DNA of 64,000 nt from Medicago truncatula (lineage: Eukaryota; Streptophyta; Magnoliopsida; Fabales; Fabaceae), in assembly GCF_003473485.1 (NCBI RefSeq), contig NC_053046.1:4288001-4352000 (forward strand), read 5' to 3'. A model generated the notes under the pieces. It saw only the letters and a list, made by a program, of their open reading frames with translations, ran no database searches and had not been told where the DNA came from. Made by a program: the position numbers and the translations under genes. This document shows, piece after piece, positions 22,797 through 33,300 of the stretch; positions within the stretch are counted from its first letter, which is position 1, and the number at the start of each line of letters is the position of its first letter.

Positions 22797-23003
22797 AACG
22801 TGCTGATATGGGATGGGACTACCAAAAAGCAAAACAAGTCATTATTCAATTCAATGAATGATGCAACCACTAACAATGGATGTGGACCTCCCAACACCGC
22901 TAGCAGTTTCTGTCACAACAAAACACACACAAAACTCGTGTGTGTTTTTAGCTCCTCACATGCATAAATACAATATACTAGTAGTACTAGTAATAGTATA
23001 AAG
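22797..23003 (+). promoter_or_regulatory. JAZ copy C promoter: T/G-box and TATA box
   Basis: AACGTG at 22797-22802 (279 bp before the ATG) is a T/G-box, a known MYC2 binding site in jasmonate promoters. The block GGACCTCCCAACACCGCTAG near 22883 is conserved in copies A and D. TATAAAG at 22997-23003 stands 73 bp before the ATG. Autoregulation by jasmonate through MYC2 is known for JAZ genes and is inferred here. Confidence 0.55.
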
Positions 23004-23075
23004 CTTCCACCGCTCTCTCTTCACTCTCACTTTCTTCAACTTAACTATTCCATACTAAAAAAAGCACAAAACAGT

Positions 23076-24149
23076 ATGAATCATCACAACATGACACCTA
23101 TGAATTTTCAACAACTTCCTCATCTCTTCCTACAAGAGATTCCTATTTTGGGAAACTCCAGGTGCAAACATGTTCTTTTTTCTACTTAACTTAACAAGTT
23201 CATTAATTCATACCAGTAGTATATAACATGGTCAATTTGCATTAAGTTAATTGTTAAAGTTGTTTTATTACAGTGTAATGAAGGCTAATATTAAGAAGGA
23301 AGAGCCTAAATGTGCACAAATGACAATCTTGTATGATGGGAAAGTAATTGTGTTTGATGATGTTCCAGCTGATAAAGCCAAAGACATCATGGACTTTTCC
23401 ACTAAAGGAATTACTAGTACTTCACAACACCACAATAACAACTATGCTTACTCTTCATTTCTTGCTAGAAATTCTCTTCAAGACTGTTATCAAGTACCAT
23501 CTATACCTGCTATTTATGGTAATTTTTTTTGGATATATTATGTTTGAGAGGGTGCTTGATTTGTGTCATGTTTTTTGTTTTGTTTTGTGTGTGTTTTTAG
23601 TTAATTAATTTCCTTTTTATGTATTCAGATTTACCGATGACTAGGAAAGCTTCACTTCATCGGTTCTTGGAGAAAAGGAAGGATAGGTAAGCCTGCCAGA
23701 TCTCTCTCTCTCTCTATCAAATATTGAAAATCTTATCTTCAAAGTATTGTTTGATTTTTGTCAAAAGACTTCATTTTTTTTTTGGGAAAAACTCAAATAT
23801 CAAGTCAATTATAAATAAAGTTTAATGTAAGTTTGGTTCCACTTTTGGAGAATTCAAGGTTGATTTTAGAGGTGTGAAATTGATTTTGACATGTTTTGTT
23901 CATGAGTTGAATTGATTTTACTTAAAGTTGAAAATCATTGCTTCTGATTTTACACTTAAATTTATTGTTCAATTCTTTTTTACATGAATGTATCCAAACA
24001 TAAATCATTTTACATTCAACTCAATCAAACTAGAATCAATTTTACGGAATCAGTTCATTCAGTGGCGGAGCCAGGAATTACATAGAGCCTGGGCGAAAAA
24101 TTTATCGCAAATTCACATGTGACATAATATATATATAAATTCCTTCCTT

Positions 24150-24197
<48 letters not shown>

Positions 24198-24893
24198 ATA
24201 AATAGTCATATATAAAAATAAAAAAGGATCGTCATATTAAGTTGTTTGAAGGATTTATCGGCACTGGCGGATCTTGAGTTATTTTCTCGGGGGTACCAAA
24301 ATTCTATGAAATATATATTAAACTGTTTGAAAGATTAATCAAAAATGTTAACTGCTGTAGTGGTTTAATTTACATGAGTATGGCCCAGAGGTGTGTGTTC
24401 GATTCCCTCCATGGAACTTTTTTGACAAAAAAGTAAATATATACAGAAATATAAAAAAGGGAGAAGAAGGAAGAATCGAACCCGCAACGTCTGAGAGAAA
24501 TAGCAACTGCTTTTCCACTGCGCTAGTTAGAAAATATGTAAATAAAATGCCTGATATAATATATATAGAAACATTGCGGTACCATGGGTTCTAAGGAAGA
24601 TCCGCCATTAATTATCGATCGAGCCCGGGGTCGCCGGGCGGTGAAACCGCCCCTGAGTTCATTCAAAATCAATTTTTCTCATACAGAACAAAAGATACAC
24701 TATTATGATGTTTGGGATCCATATTGATTGATATGTTTGTTTATGCTTCTGCAGAATTGCTGCCAAGGCACCATATCAAACAAGCAATCCAACAACCATT
24801 AATAAACCAATTGATGAATCTATGACATGGCTCTCTTTGGCACCACAATCACCACAACACAAATCTGAGTGTAGCTCCTCCTCCACCCATTAA
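23076..24893 (+). CDS. JAZ: JAZ/TIFY repressor, copy C (variant TILYDG motif)
   Basis: Four exons (23076-23161, 23274-23518, 23629-23686, 24755-24893) give 175 residues with family splice phases. The N terminus is MNHHNMTPMNFQQ, then LPHLFLQEIPILGNS. The TIFY core reads TILYDG at residues 46-51 instead of TIFYDG. The Jas motif LPMTRKASLHRFLEKRKDR spans about 112-130, followed by IAAKAPYQ, and the tail keeps MTWLSLAP and a SECSSSST end. The TIFY domain mediates NINJA binding and JAZ dimerisation, so Phe to Leu at its third core position could weaken TPL recruitment while the COI1/MYC surface stays intact. The 1068-nt Jas intron holds nested hAT-like elements. A tRNA-Glu lies 1.2 kb downstream. 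Confidence 0.93.
24060..24655. mobile_element. hAT-like non-autonomous element in JAZ-C Jas intron
   Basis: The left end CAGTGGCGGAGCC and the right end CGCCCCTG form short inverted termini (CAGTGGCGG/CAGGGGCGG). They are flanked by the identical 8-bp repeat AGTTCATT (24052-24059 and 24656-24663), the hAT-size duplication. Copy D has no such insert at the matching intron. The interior includes an AT microsatellite at about 24152-24190 and a second, nested element. Confidence 0.85.
24261..24608. mobile_element. Nested hAT-like element inside the intron insertion
   Basis: GCACTGGCGGATCTT at the left and AAGATCCGCCATT at the right are inverted. The 8-bp flanks ATTTATCG and AATTATCG differ at one base. 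Inside are two tRNA-promoter-like pieces: TGTGTTCGATTCCC near 24400, and on the minus strand CTAGCGCAGTGG with CGGGTTCGATTC near 24530-24475. These suggest captured SINE or tRNA-derived sequence. Confidence 0.6.
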
Positions 24894-25170
24894 CTGGTGT
24901 TGTTTCTGTATGAACTGGATCAATCAGCTGTATGGCCCTCTATTTTTGTAGGACTGAGTCCTATACTCACAAAAGTATGTATACATATTTGTGATTGTTG
25001 TGGCTCATGCCTATTAGTAACCATGATAAAGGGAAAATACTTAGTTGTTAGTTCTGACTGATCCTAAAAAAAGTGTACTACTTGTTTACTTACATAACTA
25101 TTTATGTGTGTCTGTTTAGTATTATTGTTACAGAAAATGTCCTCTGTCATTCTTTTTTCGATATTCAATT

Positions 25171-25550
25171 TGGTAATGTAACAGGGTTTTTGAAATCAAG
25201 GCGATCTTTAATGTATTTGATTTGGCTCTCTTGTGCGTGGGTAATATGGAAGGAAAGAAACAACATAATTTTCAACAATAAAGAAAGTTCAATTCCAGCT
25301 TTTGGACAACATTAAGTTGTTTTTTTTCTGATGGGTGAAGGCAAAATTTAAGCATATTACTTTTGGGTACCATTGTTGGACCAACCATTTTGTTTGTTTG
25401 GGCATCGGTTAATTGCTTTTTATTGTTGTATGTGGTATGCTTTGTTTGTAAAATTGTGGTATTTTACTCTAGTATACGTTATGCTGGATAGAATACTTGT
25501 TATGTGTTAATATAAGTTTCATTTTAGCTTGTTCACAAGAAGAAGAAAAA
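25171..25550 (+). mobile_element. LINE 3' fragment in the 3' flank of JAZ copy C
   Basis: The frame around 25187-25312 (FLKSRRSLMYLIWLSCAWVI, WKERNNIIFNN) is the end of LINE ORF2. The 3' tail TGTTAATATAAGTTTCATTT matches the tail of the LINE at 16336, and an A-rich end follows at 25540-25550. Copy D has the uninterrupted sequence GATATTAATTCCTCC near 29616. The copy is severely 5'-truncated. Confidence 0.8.
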
Positions 25551-26109
25551 TTCCTCCACAACATAAAGCTTTATATTTCCACTCTCATAACTAGGATGGT
25601 TCATGGTTTGATTCAATAAGGAAAATTGAATCGAAAGGAAAACCGAAGTGAATTGAAACAGTTCGGTAAAATTGAATTGAACTTGAATAAAGGTTTGGTG
25701 CATTGATTATACTAGAACTACCTTTACAGAAAATTGAACTGCAAAATCAAAGCATACCAAACTAGACGGTTAAATTCTTTCAAAAAAAAAAACTAGACGG
25801 TTGAAGAAAAAAATCAACAAACAAACCAAATATTAAGACAACTAAAAAAATCCATAATTTTGTTTGAATAAGTCAAATCAGTCCAACTAAACTAACCTCC
25901 AAGATAATCGAATTTGAGACCGTTAAAAAAAAATCTAAAGTTTGAAATGAATAATTTAACCAAAAGAACTTAATCATGATATATAGTGTACAAATTGAAC
26001 TGAGCAAACACTTCAGTTCGTGTGCTACCTACCTATCACAATTTTTGTTGATGCATTTTAGTTTAATGGCCTAGTTTTTGAGTTTTACAAACACCTATGC
26101 TTTAACAAA

Positions 26110-26182
26110 TCCGTTGTAGTCTAGTTGGTCAGGATATTCGGCTCTCACCCGAAAGACCCGGGTTCAAGTCCCGGCAACGGAA
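26110..26182 (+). tRNA. tRNA-Glu (anticodon CTC), copy 1
   Basis: The acceptor stem TCCGTTG pairs with CAACGGA (26175-26181) and A26182 is the discriminator base. The anticodon arm TTCGG-CTCTCAC-CCGAA displays CTC. The T arm is CCGGGTTCAAGTCCCGG, with the B box GGTTCAAGTCC; the D arm A box is TAGTCTAGTTGG. No intron is present, and a T6 pol III terminator follows at 26187-26192. All 73 bases are identical to the copy at 29941. Confidence 0.97.
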
Positions 26183-26699
26183 ATCATTTTTTCATTTTAC
26201 TTACATTGTTTGGTTGAACTGTGAAGGTGGGAGGAAAGAAATTTGGAGAAGAGAAGGGATAGCACTAACTTTCTGTTGTTTGGAATGAAAAGAAAGCATA
26301 CAAATGTTGTTACTTACATTCTTATTTTTTAAATAAAAAATGTTAAATATGATTATGGCCCCTACAAATATTTTAACCTTTTATTTTTATTTTTATTTAA
26401 ATTTTGCTTTAATTTTTATCTCTTCAAAAGTTTTTTATCATAATTTTTTGTCCTTCTTTTCGGTCAACTTATGCATGACATTTGAGTTTTTTAATAAATT
26501 TTACATGAATGTTTATAATATTATAAGATTTTTTTTAACAAAACATGAATTAAATATGTTTTTGTCGTTTAAAAATTCATATTTAATTTATCAGTAATTA
26601 AAAAATTATAATTTATTTTAGAGATTCTTATAATATTATAAACATTTCTACAAAAACTCATTTAAAGTCCATTATTTGTCAGAGGCTAATTTATACCAT

Positions 26700-27020
26700 T
26701 ATCTATCTGAGACTCCCGACACATCATCGGGCTCCTTCGATAGATACTTGACCCTACTTGAGGTAGTAATTTATTTTGTTTTTGTTTGTTGTATATCCTA
26801 TTATAATATATTAATATATAAATGCGTTTGTTTACATTTTTAGGCATGGGCTCTGGGGCAATTCAAATATTTACTTTACATGGGAGCTTAATCCACGGCA
26901 TACCGCAAACTTGCCACATGTTGCACGTTTTATTTCTAAGAAGGACCACATTTCACTGACTCCCCATCGAGGCATCCTTGATCTTTTGGCGATGGAGGGC
27001 GTCATATTCAACCCTTAAGT
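26700..27020 (+). other. Unrecognised coding-like fragment
   Basis: After 26840 one frame reads HGLWGNSNIYFTWELNPRHT and continues open to ILDLLAMEGVIFNP-stop at about 27018. GC content is higher than in its surroundings. I do not recognise the family. It may be an exon fragment captured by or belonging to a transposon; no start or splice context is convincing. Confidence 0.3.
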
Positions 27021-27261
27021 TAACCCCAATTTTATTCTTTTTAGGATTTTGCCGATGATTAACCCTAATAAAATATTAATGTGGTTGCCAACAGTGATAC
27101 TCTGTATTATTAATTGATTTTGTTGTAAGTTAAATCGCTCAAACTAAATGCATGCTTCGATTTCACAAAAAAAGAATTTATCACCAAGTTAACACTAAAT
27201 TCTCAACTAAAAACTCACAAGTTTACGACTTAAAACTAGATTTTGAGTACACGATTAAAGT

Positions 27262-27560
27262 GTCTATTGCTAAGGCATCAACTCTTCCTGGGATGCAAAA
27301 GTGAAAACATGGCTCATTCTTGAATAATAAAAATCCAAAGACTTTGATTTGATTTGCTTCAAAGATTGTCAGTACCTAATCTTTCATTGATGATACAAAG
27401 GAACTGCAGGAATTCATAAGAATAATGCATGCAGTTTTATGAATCTATGAGAAAAGCAAGAAAAATATGCTACCAAAAATAGCACATATAGATCTCAACA
27501 AAACTATTCATAATTGATAACAATAGAAAGACTGAGCTTAAAACAGGATATTTATGAGTA
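27262..27560 (-). pseudogene. Duplicated fragment of cyclophilin-like gene intron 4
   Basis: The sequence matches the intron at 31261-31890 over nearly its whole length. Shared phrases include GTCTATTGCTAAGGCATCAA, CAAAGGAACTGCAG, ATAGCACATATAGATCTCAA and GACTGAGCTTAAAACAGGAT. The real intron carries about 300 bp (31380-31700) that is missing here. It contains no exon. It marks the far end of the JAZ/tRNA duplication block. Confidence 0.85.
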
Positions 27561-28113
27561 TAATGTAAATTGATATTTCATAACCAACAAATCTATATTG
27601 TATACCATGTTGTCCTTGCAAAATCATATCCATTGAATCTTAAAATTCATAAATATATATGGTTTGCTAAGCGTAGTTTTATATGAAATATCACATGTTC
27701 TTGCGATCTATCCGCTAAATTTTATATTCACAAATCAATGATTGCAAATGGACTTGTGCATCGGTACACAAATGAAACAATTTATGTACCCTAAAAGCCA
27801 CCTCTCTTCTTAATCTCATGTAGAATATATGCAACCGAGTTACTAGATGCACCTCGACTAAACAATAAAAAAAATTGGTCAAATAATATAGTGACTAAAT
27901 TTCACCTTTAAAGATAAATAAATAAAGCCGTTTTAAAAAAAAAATGAATAAATGAAAAATTCGAAATTATTATTCAAATAAACATCAACTTTATGTTGAG
28001 ACTATTTTATGAGTTCCCCAAGAGACATTTTGAGATGAAAAGGAAAGAAGGGATAACCTTTTAGCTTTGCCCAAGTAACTTGATCATTTGATCTAGGCAA
28101 ATAAAATAAATAA

Positions 28114-28340
28114 AACGTGCTGATATGGGACTACCCAAAAACCAAAACAAGTCATTATTCAATTAATTAATGTGATGCAAGTTGCAACCACTAAAATGGA
28201 TGTGGGACCTCCCAACACCCACTAGCAATTTCTGTCACTAACAACAAAACATGTTTTAATTAATACACACGACACACATAAAACTCGTGCGTGCTTTTAA
28301 CTCCACACGTTCTTAAGTAGTACACCTACAAGATATAAAA
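28114..28340 (+). promoter_or_regulatory. JAZ copy D promoter: T/G-box and TATA box
   Basis: AACGTG at 28114-28119 lies 290 bp before the ATG, matching its position in copy C (279 bp). The shared block GGGACCTCCCAACACC follows near 28203. TATAAAA at 28334-28340 is 64 bp upstream of the probable first exon's ATG 28404. Confidence 0.55.
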
Positions 28341-28403
28341 AGCTTCTACTTCTTTCTCTTCACTCTCACCTTCTTCAACTATTTATTCCATACCAAAAAA
28401 AAC

Positions 28404-29443
28404 ATGAATCATCACAATATAACACCTATGAATTTTCAACAATTTCCTCATCTCTTCCTACAAGAGATTCCTATTTTGGGAAACTCCAGGTACATACATG
28501 TTCTTTTTTCTACTTTTAACTTGTTAAGTACATCAACATTTTTTTAGCAATATTCAAATTCATACTAGAAGTATATAGCATGGTCAATTTGCATTAAATT
28601 AATTGTTAATGTTGTTTAATTATTACAGTGTAATGAAGGCTAATATTAAGAAGGAGGAGCCTAGTTGTGCACAAATGACAATCTTTTATGATGGGAAAGT
28701 AATTGTGTTTGATGATGTTCCAGCTGATAAAGCTAAAGACATCATGGACTTTTCCACCAAAGGAATTGCTAGTACTTCACAAAACCACAATAACAACTAT
28801 GCTTACTCTTCATTTCTTTCTAGAAATTCTCTTCAAGACTACCCTCAAGTACCATCTATACCTGTTATTTATGGTAGGTAACTTTTTTGGATATATTATT
28901 ATGTTTGAAAGGGTGCTTGATTTGTGTAATGGTTTTGTTTTGTGAGTGTTTTTAATTCATGAAGTTCCTTTTTATGTATTCAGATTTACCAATGACTAGG
29001 AAAGCTTCACTTCATCGGTTCTTGGAGAAAAGGAAGGATAGGTAAGCCTGCCAGTTTGATCTTTGTCAATAGACTTCACCTTTTAGGAAAAAACTTCAAT
29101 TTTTAAGGTAGTGTGTTTGATTCTTCGATTACAAAAATTGATTGATCTGGTTATTTAAAAGTGATTTTGCTAAAAGTGAATGGATTGTGACACGGTGACT
29201 TTGGTGAAGGAAAAGTAATTATGACTTTAGTGTAATATTATGGCTGACCCTTTTCTATAATGATGTTTGGAATTATCCATATTGACTGATATGTTTGTCT
29301 TTTTTTGCAGAATTGCTGCAAAGGCACCTTATCAAACAAGTAATCCAGCAGCATTCCTTAATAAGCCAATTGATGAATCCATGTCATGGCTATCCTTGGC
29401 ACCACAATCTGAATGTAGCTCCACCTCTGTGTTATTTTTGTAG
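28404..29443 (+). CDS. JAZ: JAZ/TIFY repressor, copy D
   Basis: Four exons (28404-28489, 28629-28873, 28984-29041, 29311-29443) give 173 residues. The N terminus is MNHHNITPMNFQQ with FLQEIPILGNS. TIFYDG is canonical at 46-51 within MTIFYDGKVIVFDDVPADKA. The Jas motif LPMTRKASLHRFLEKRKDR plus IAAKAPYQ is intact, and the tail has MSWLSLAP and SECSSTSVLFL. It is the most compact copy: the Jas intron is only 269 nt, free of insertions. It is the closest relative of copy C in promoter, coding sequence and 3' flank. It acts in the nucleus as a COI1-dependent repressor of MYC factors, by family knowledge. No lesion was found; it looks fully functional. Confidence 0.94.
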
Positions 29444-29940
29444 GACTGAGTCCTATACTCACAAAAATATGTGTACATATTAGTTAATTAATGTTGAGGC
29501 TCATGCTTATTTGTACTATTAAGAAGTGTTGTTCTTATTGATCCCAAAAAAATGTAGAATTTGTTACTTAGCATTATTGTTATAGAAGATGTCCTCCGTA
29601 TCATTCTTATGTCGATATTAATTCCTCCATCAACATAAAGCTTTATATTTCCGCTCCCATGACTGAATTTCATAGAAAACTAAATTGTACATTTTTTAAT
29701 CAAAGTGTACCAAACTGGATTGTAATGAAAAATATCGACAAAAGAAAAAACGGATTTTATGACTACTAAAAAAAATCCAAAAATTGAATTGAATTCTTAA
29801 ACCAACCAAATTGTGACATATAATTTTTGAACTGATGATCTGAACAAACGGTTTGTGTACTGCCTATGGCAATTGTTTTTGGCACGGTTCAGTTTAACGG
29901 TTTATTTTCTTAATTATTTTAACAACCTCACTATCACAAA

Positions 29941-30013
29941 TCCGTTGTAGTCTAGTTGGTCAGGATATTCGGCTCTCACCCGAAAGACCCGGGTTCAAGT
30001 CCCGGCAACGGAA
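29941..30013 (+). tRNA. tRNA-Glu (anticodon CTC), copy 2
   Basis: It is identical over 73 bases to the gene at 26110, with all arms paired, anticodon CTC and a T6 terminator at 30018-30023. It lies 498 bp downstream of JAZ copy D and 300 bp from the convergent cyclophilin-like gene. Its position relative to the JAZ gene shows it was duplicated together with JAZ. Confidence 0.97.
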
Positions 30014-30314
30014 ATCATTTTTTATGAAATAAACTTACAGGTTTATTTTTATTGATTTTGACAAAGAATAAACTTCAATTATATTTTGTTTTTTTTTTTA
30101 AAAAAAACTTAGTTATATATATCCGTTCTCAAATGGAAGCTCTTTATCTGAAATTACAGCAAATATTCATACCAAATATAAAATTAAGTGAAGAAAATGT
30201 TTATATAAAAAGAAAAGGTCAAGAAATTACACAACAGACGTTTTATCAACAGATTGAAAATACGTATGAGCTTTGGAACCAAAAGAATTGAAACCTACAA
30301 ATTGTTTCAAAATT

Positions 30315-33300
30315 TCAATCTTGGTTGTTTTTCTTGATTCGTCTGAGCAAGAATGGAACGGGTTTTTTCAAAACGGTCACATTAACATTGTTCCAAACAT
30401 CAGGTAAAGTGGGGAGTGTAGCAATTTTCTCAGCAACATTCATGTCTTCAGGAAGAACAGAACCAAAGACTGTGTATTCTTGTTTCCACTCTGAATGATC
30501 AGCTAAGCTAATAAAGAATTCTGGACCGGGACCGATTAAAGCAACTGAACCTCTTCTTAGGATTGGACAATCTTCAACAGGAAGTTTGTTGAATGGTGTG
30601 CCTTGTGCTTCTAATGTCCCTTGAATTAATGCAAATGGAGGACCAAAACCAGCCTGCAAAATAAGAACTCGTTTACCATCATCAACCACTACTACAGAGT
30701 ACTACTATACAAACATTATTGTTCACTATTCTTTAAAAAAAAAACATTATTGTTCACTATGGCTCATATTCCCTGTTAAGTGGGAAGACCGGAAGAGTCT
30801 TCAGTGTAGCGTAGAGAGTGGAGCTGAAAGTGCAACAAGCATGTGATCAATCGTTGTGTTCTTGTGTACGTTATTTACCAGATTTCTTTAGTGTCCGGTT
30901 TGTTGTTCTAATAATTATGACATTTTGTACCGAGACAGCAAATATGGAAATAAACTATTTTTGTTCCTTTGGGATTACTACTGTACAAATGACCTCAACA
31001 AAAGTACCACCAATTTTTTGTAATCTCATTTTTGTTGGGAGTTGGGACTGAAAGAAGAAGAAAAAAACAGTAGTCTTTGAATACAATAATGTATCGGGAT
31101 TTGTATCATTAACATGAAATATTAATTTCTCATATACTCTATATGAGGACAGAGAAAGGGAAATAAATTTTCCACGAAGAAAATAGTCCTAAAAGGGACA
31201 TTGAAATCCATTTAAGCTTGGAAAACACTAATATTTTTGGTAGCCATGTTGTCGATTATAAAATGTCTATTGCTAAGGCATCAACTCTCCTGGGATACAA
31301 AAATGCAAACATGGCTCATTCTTAGTTAATGAAAATCCAGAGAATTTGATTCTAGTTGCTTCAAATATTGTAAATCAGTTCACATTGATTTGGTGTGATG
31401 GTTTCCATGATTTTTTGTATTTAAATTTGGTATCTGTAAACAACATGCATGTTGCTCACACTAAACATAATTGTTAGAACAGCAACCCGGCTCAAATGAG
31501 TAAAGAAACAAAAACGCATACAATGCACACGAATTTTGGTAAAGAAGTTTGGCCAATTTTGTTACATCTCTGACTGCAGAGCAGCTGCAGTTCTGTTGTA
31601 TTATCAGCGAAAGATTTGGGTTTACAATGTAGAACTTGTATTTAAATACTACGGTCCAGATTACAATATTACCCCCTAAACTGTGCTCCCTTGTCATTAC
31701 CTAATCTTTCATTGATAACGCAAAGGAACTGCAGAAATTCCTAACAATAATGCATACAGTTTTATGAATCTAAAATGGCTGGAATCCTATGAGAAAAGCA
31801 AGAAAAACATGCTATCAAAAATAGCACATATAGATCTCAACAAAACAATTCATGATGGATAACAATAGAAAGACTGAGCTTAAAACAGGATACTGCAATA
31901 ACCTAACTAATGGCAATGATAGTGAAACTTTTTAAGCAAATATTCCTAACATAATTGCATTGATAGTTGTAGAGTGACATAGATGTGAATGCGTATCTTA
32001 CATTTTTTATATGGTTTCCTTCTGAATCCCATGATTGACCTCGACTCTCTGCACGGTAAAATTGGCAGCCTGCACAATGGCGCATAGGCAACAGTTCTAG
32101 AATATAGGAAACTGTGTGTGGAGCACAGTGAGGGAAAAGCTGCATCAAAACGTGCAAAGTATGAGGAAATAATCATCCAGTAAAAGTTCAAATATGAAAT
32201 TAAACCATAATTATCTTGTGACGGATCAAATTTGAAATCACCATTACTAAAGAAACATGGAAAGTATAAGGGAAATGATATGTCATTGCTACAACATCAA
32301 AGCATCTGAATTTTAAACATCTCAAAATCATGAGCACTTACTTTTATATGAAGAGTTCCGTGTTCAGTTTCCAATCCAATAATACCCTGGAAAAAACACA
32401 GATGAATTAGAGATAATATTGACAAATAAGGTAACCTTTCATAAGTTGAGAAAACTCCAACTGTGCAATACATCATAAATAAACTGAAAATATGTAAGCC
32501 AAATTGTTGAATTAAATAAAATAAAATAAAAAGCTTTCGAATAACAAAAGAAGAAACATGTAATTTGGAGATAATTAAGATCAGAGAACATTGAAGATAG
32601 AACTTAATAACTTTCTTTCAGGTTCAGCATGCATTTTCAAAGATGAGACCAGAAGTCCAATTACCAAGTCAATTTTAAAATAGAATATGATTAATTAAAA
32701 TAACCAAACTTCGGTTACCTCTCCTTTTCCAAAGATGAGACCAGAAGTCCAACTAATTATCTCCCCATTAGGCCCTTCTTCTTGCCGTTCAGGGGCTAAG
32801 CTGTCCTTTTGTTTCTTTAACCAACACTGCAACAAAAAAATTCAATGCTCTAGGTCAACTTTTTATTAGAAGATTAAAATTTAAATTGCAAAAAAAAAAA
32901 AAAAATGATAATCGTGAACTCAAATGAACTCTATGCAGCATAAATTCACTCCAAAAGAATTTGCAAGAAGACATAACAGAAACCAATACAGTGAAATCAT
33001 TCCCATTAGTTTAATTTGCTAACATCTCCAACTTGATTTAGTGGTCCTAATTCCTAAATATAAGCAAAACCAACTAATTTTATTATATTCAATACTATTG
33101 TTTTGATTTTTTGTGTTTGTGAACCGGGTATCTCTGCATGCAACTGCAGAGACTGATCCCTGGAGCCGGGTAGGACCGGAATGAGCGGCAAAGCTCTTTG
33201 CGGTCATACCTAGTTCGTGAGATAAGTCTCTGGCAGAGGATACCAAATTCACACAACAAACAATAAACATCTCATAAGTGTACTGCACACACTTTGCTAA

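Larger units (their letters stand above)
19128..23075. other. Spacer between JAZ copies B and C
   Basis: It contains the interrupted 3' flank of copy B (with the 1.13-kb element at 19293-20426), a perfect hairpin at 21309-21360, a dispersed repeat at about 21780-22290 and the copy C promoter from about 22640. No additional gene is supported. Confidence 0.6.
24894..28403. other. Spacer between JAZ copies C and D
   Basis: Contents in order: a 3' flank shared with copy D; a LINE 3' fragment (25171-25550); tRNA-Glu; an unrecognised coding-like stretch near 26840-27018; a copy of the cyclophilin-gene intron 4 (about 27262-27560); and the copy D promoter from about 27840. No other gene is supported. 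Confidence 0.6.

Noticed and set aside
30052-30291. 79-codon frame next to the second tRNA
   Set aside because: It is AT-driven, lacks a domain, and lies in the short gap between tRNA and the cyclophilin 3' end.
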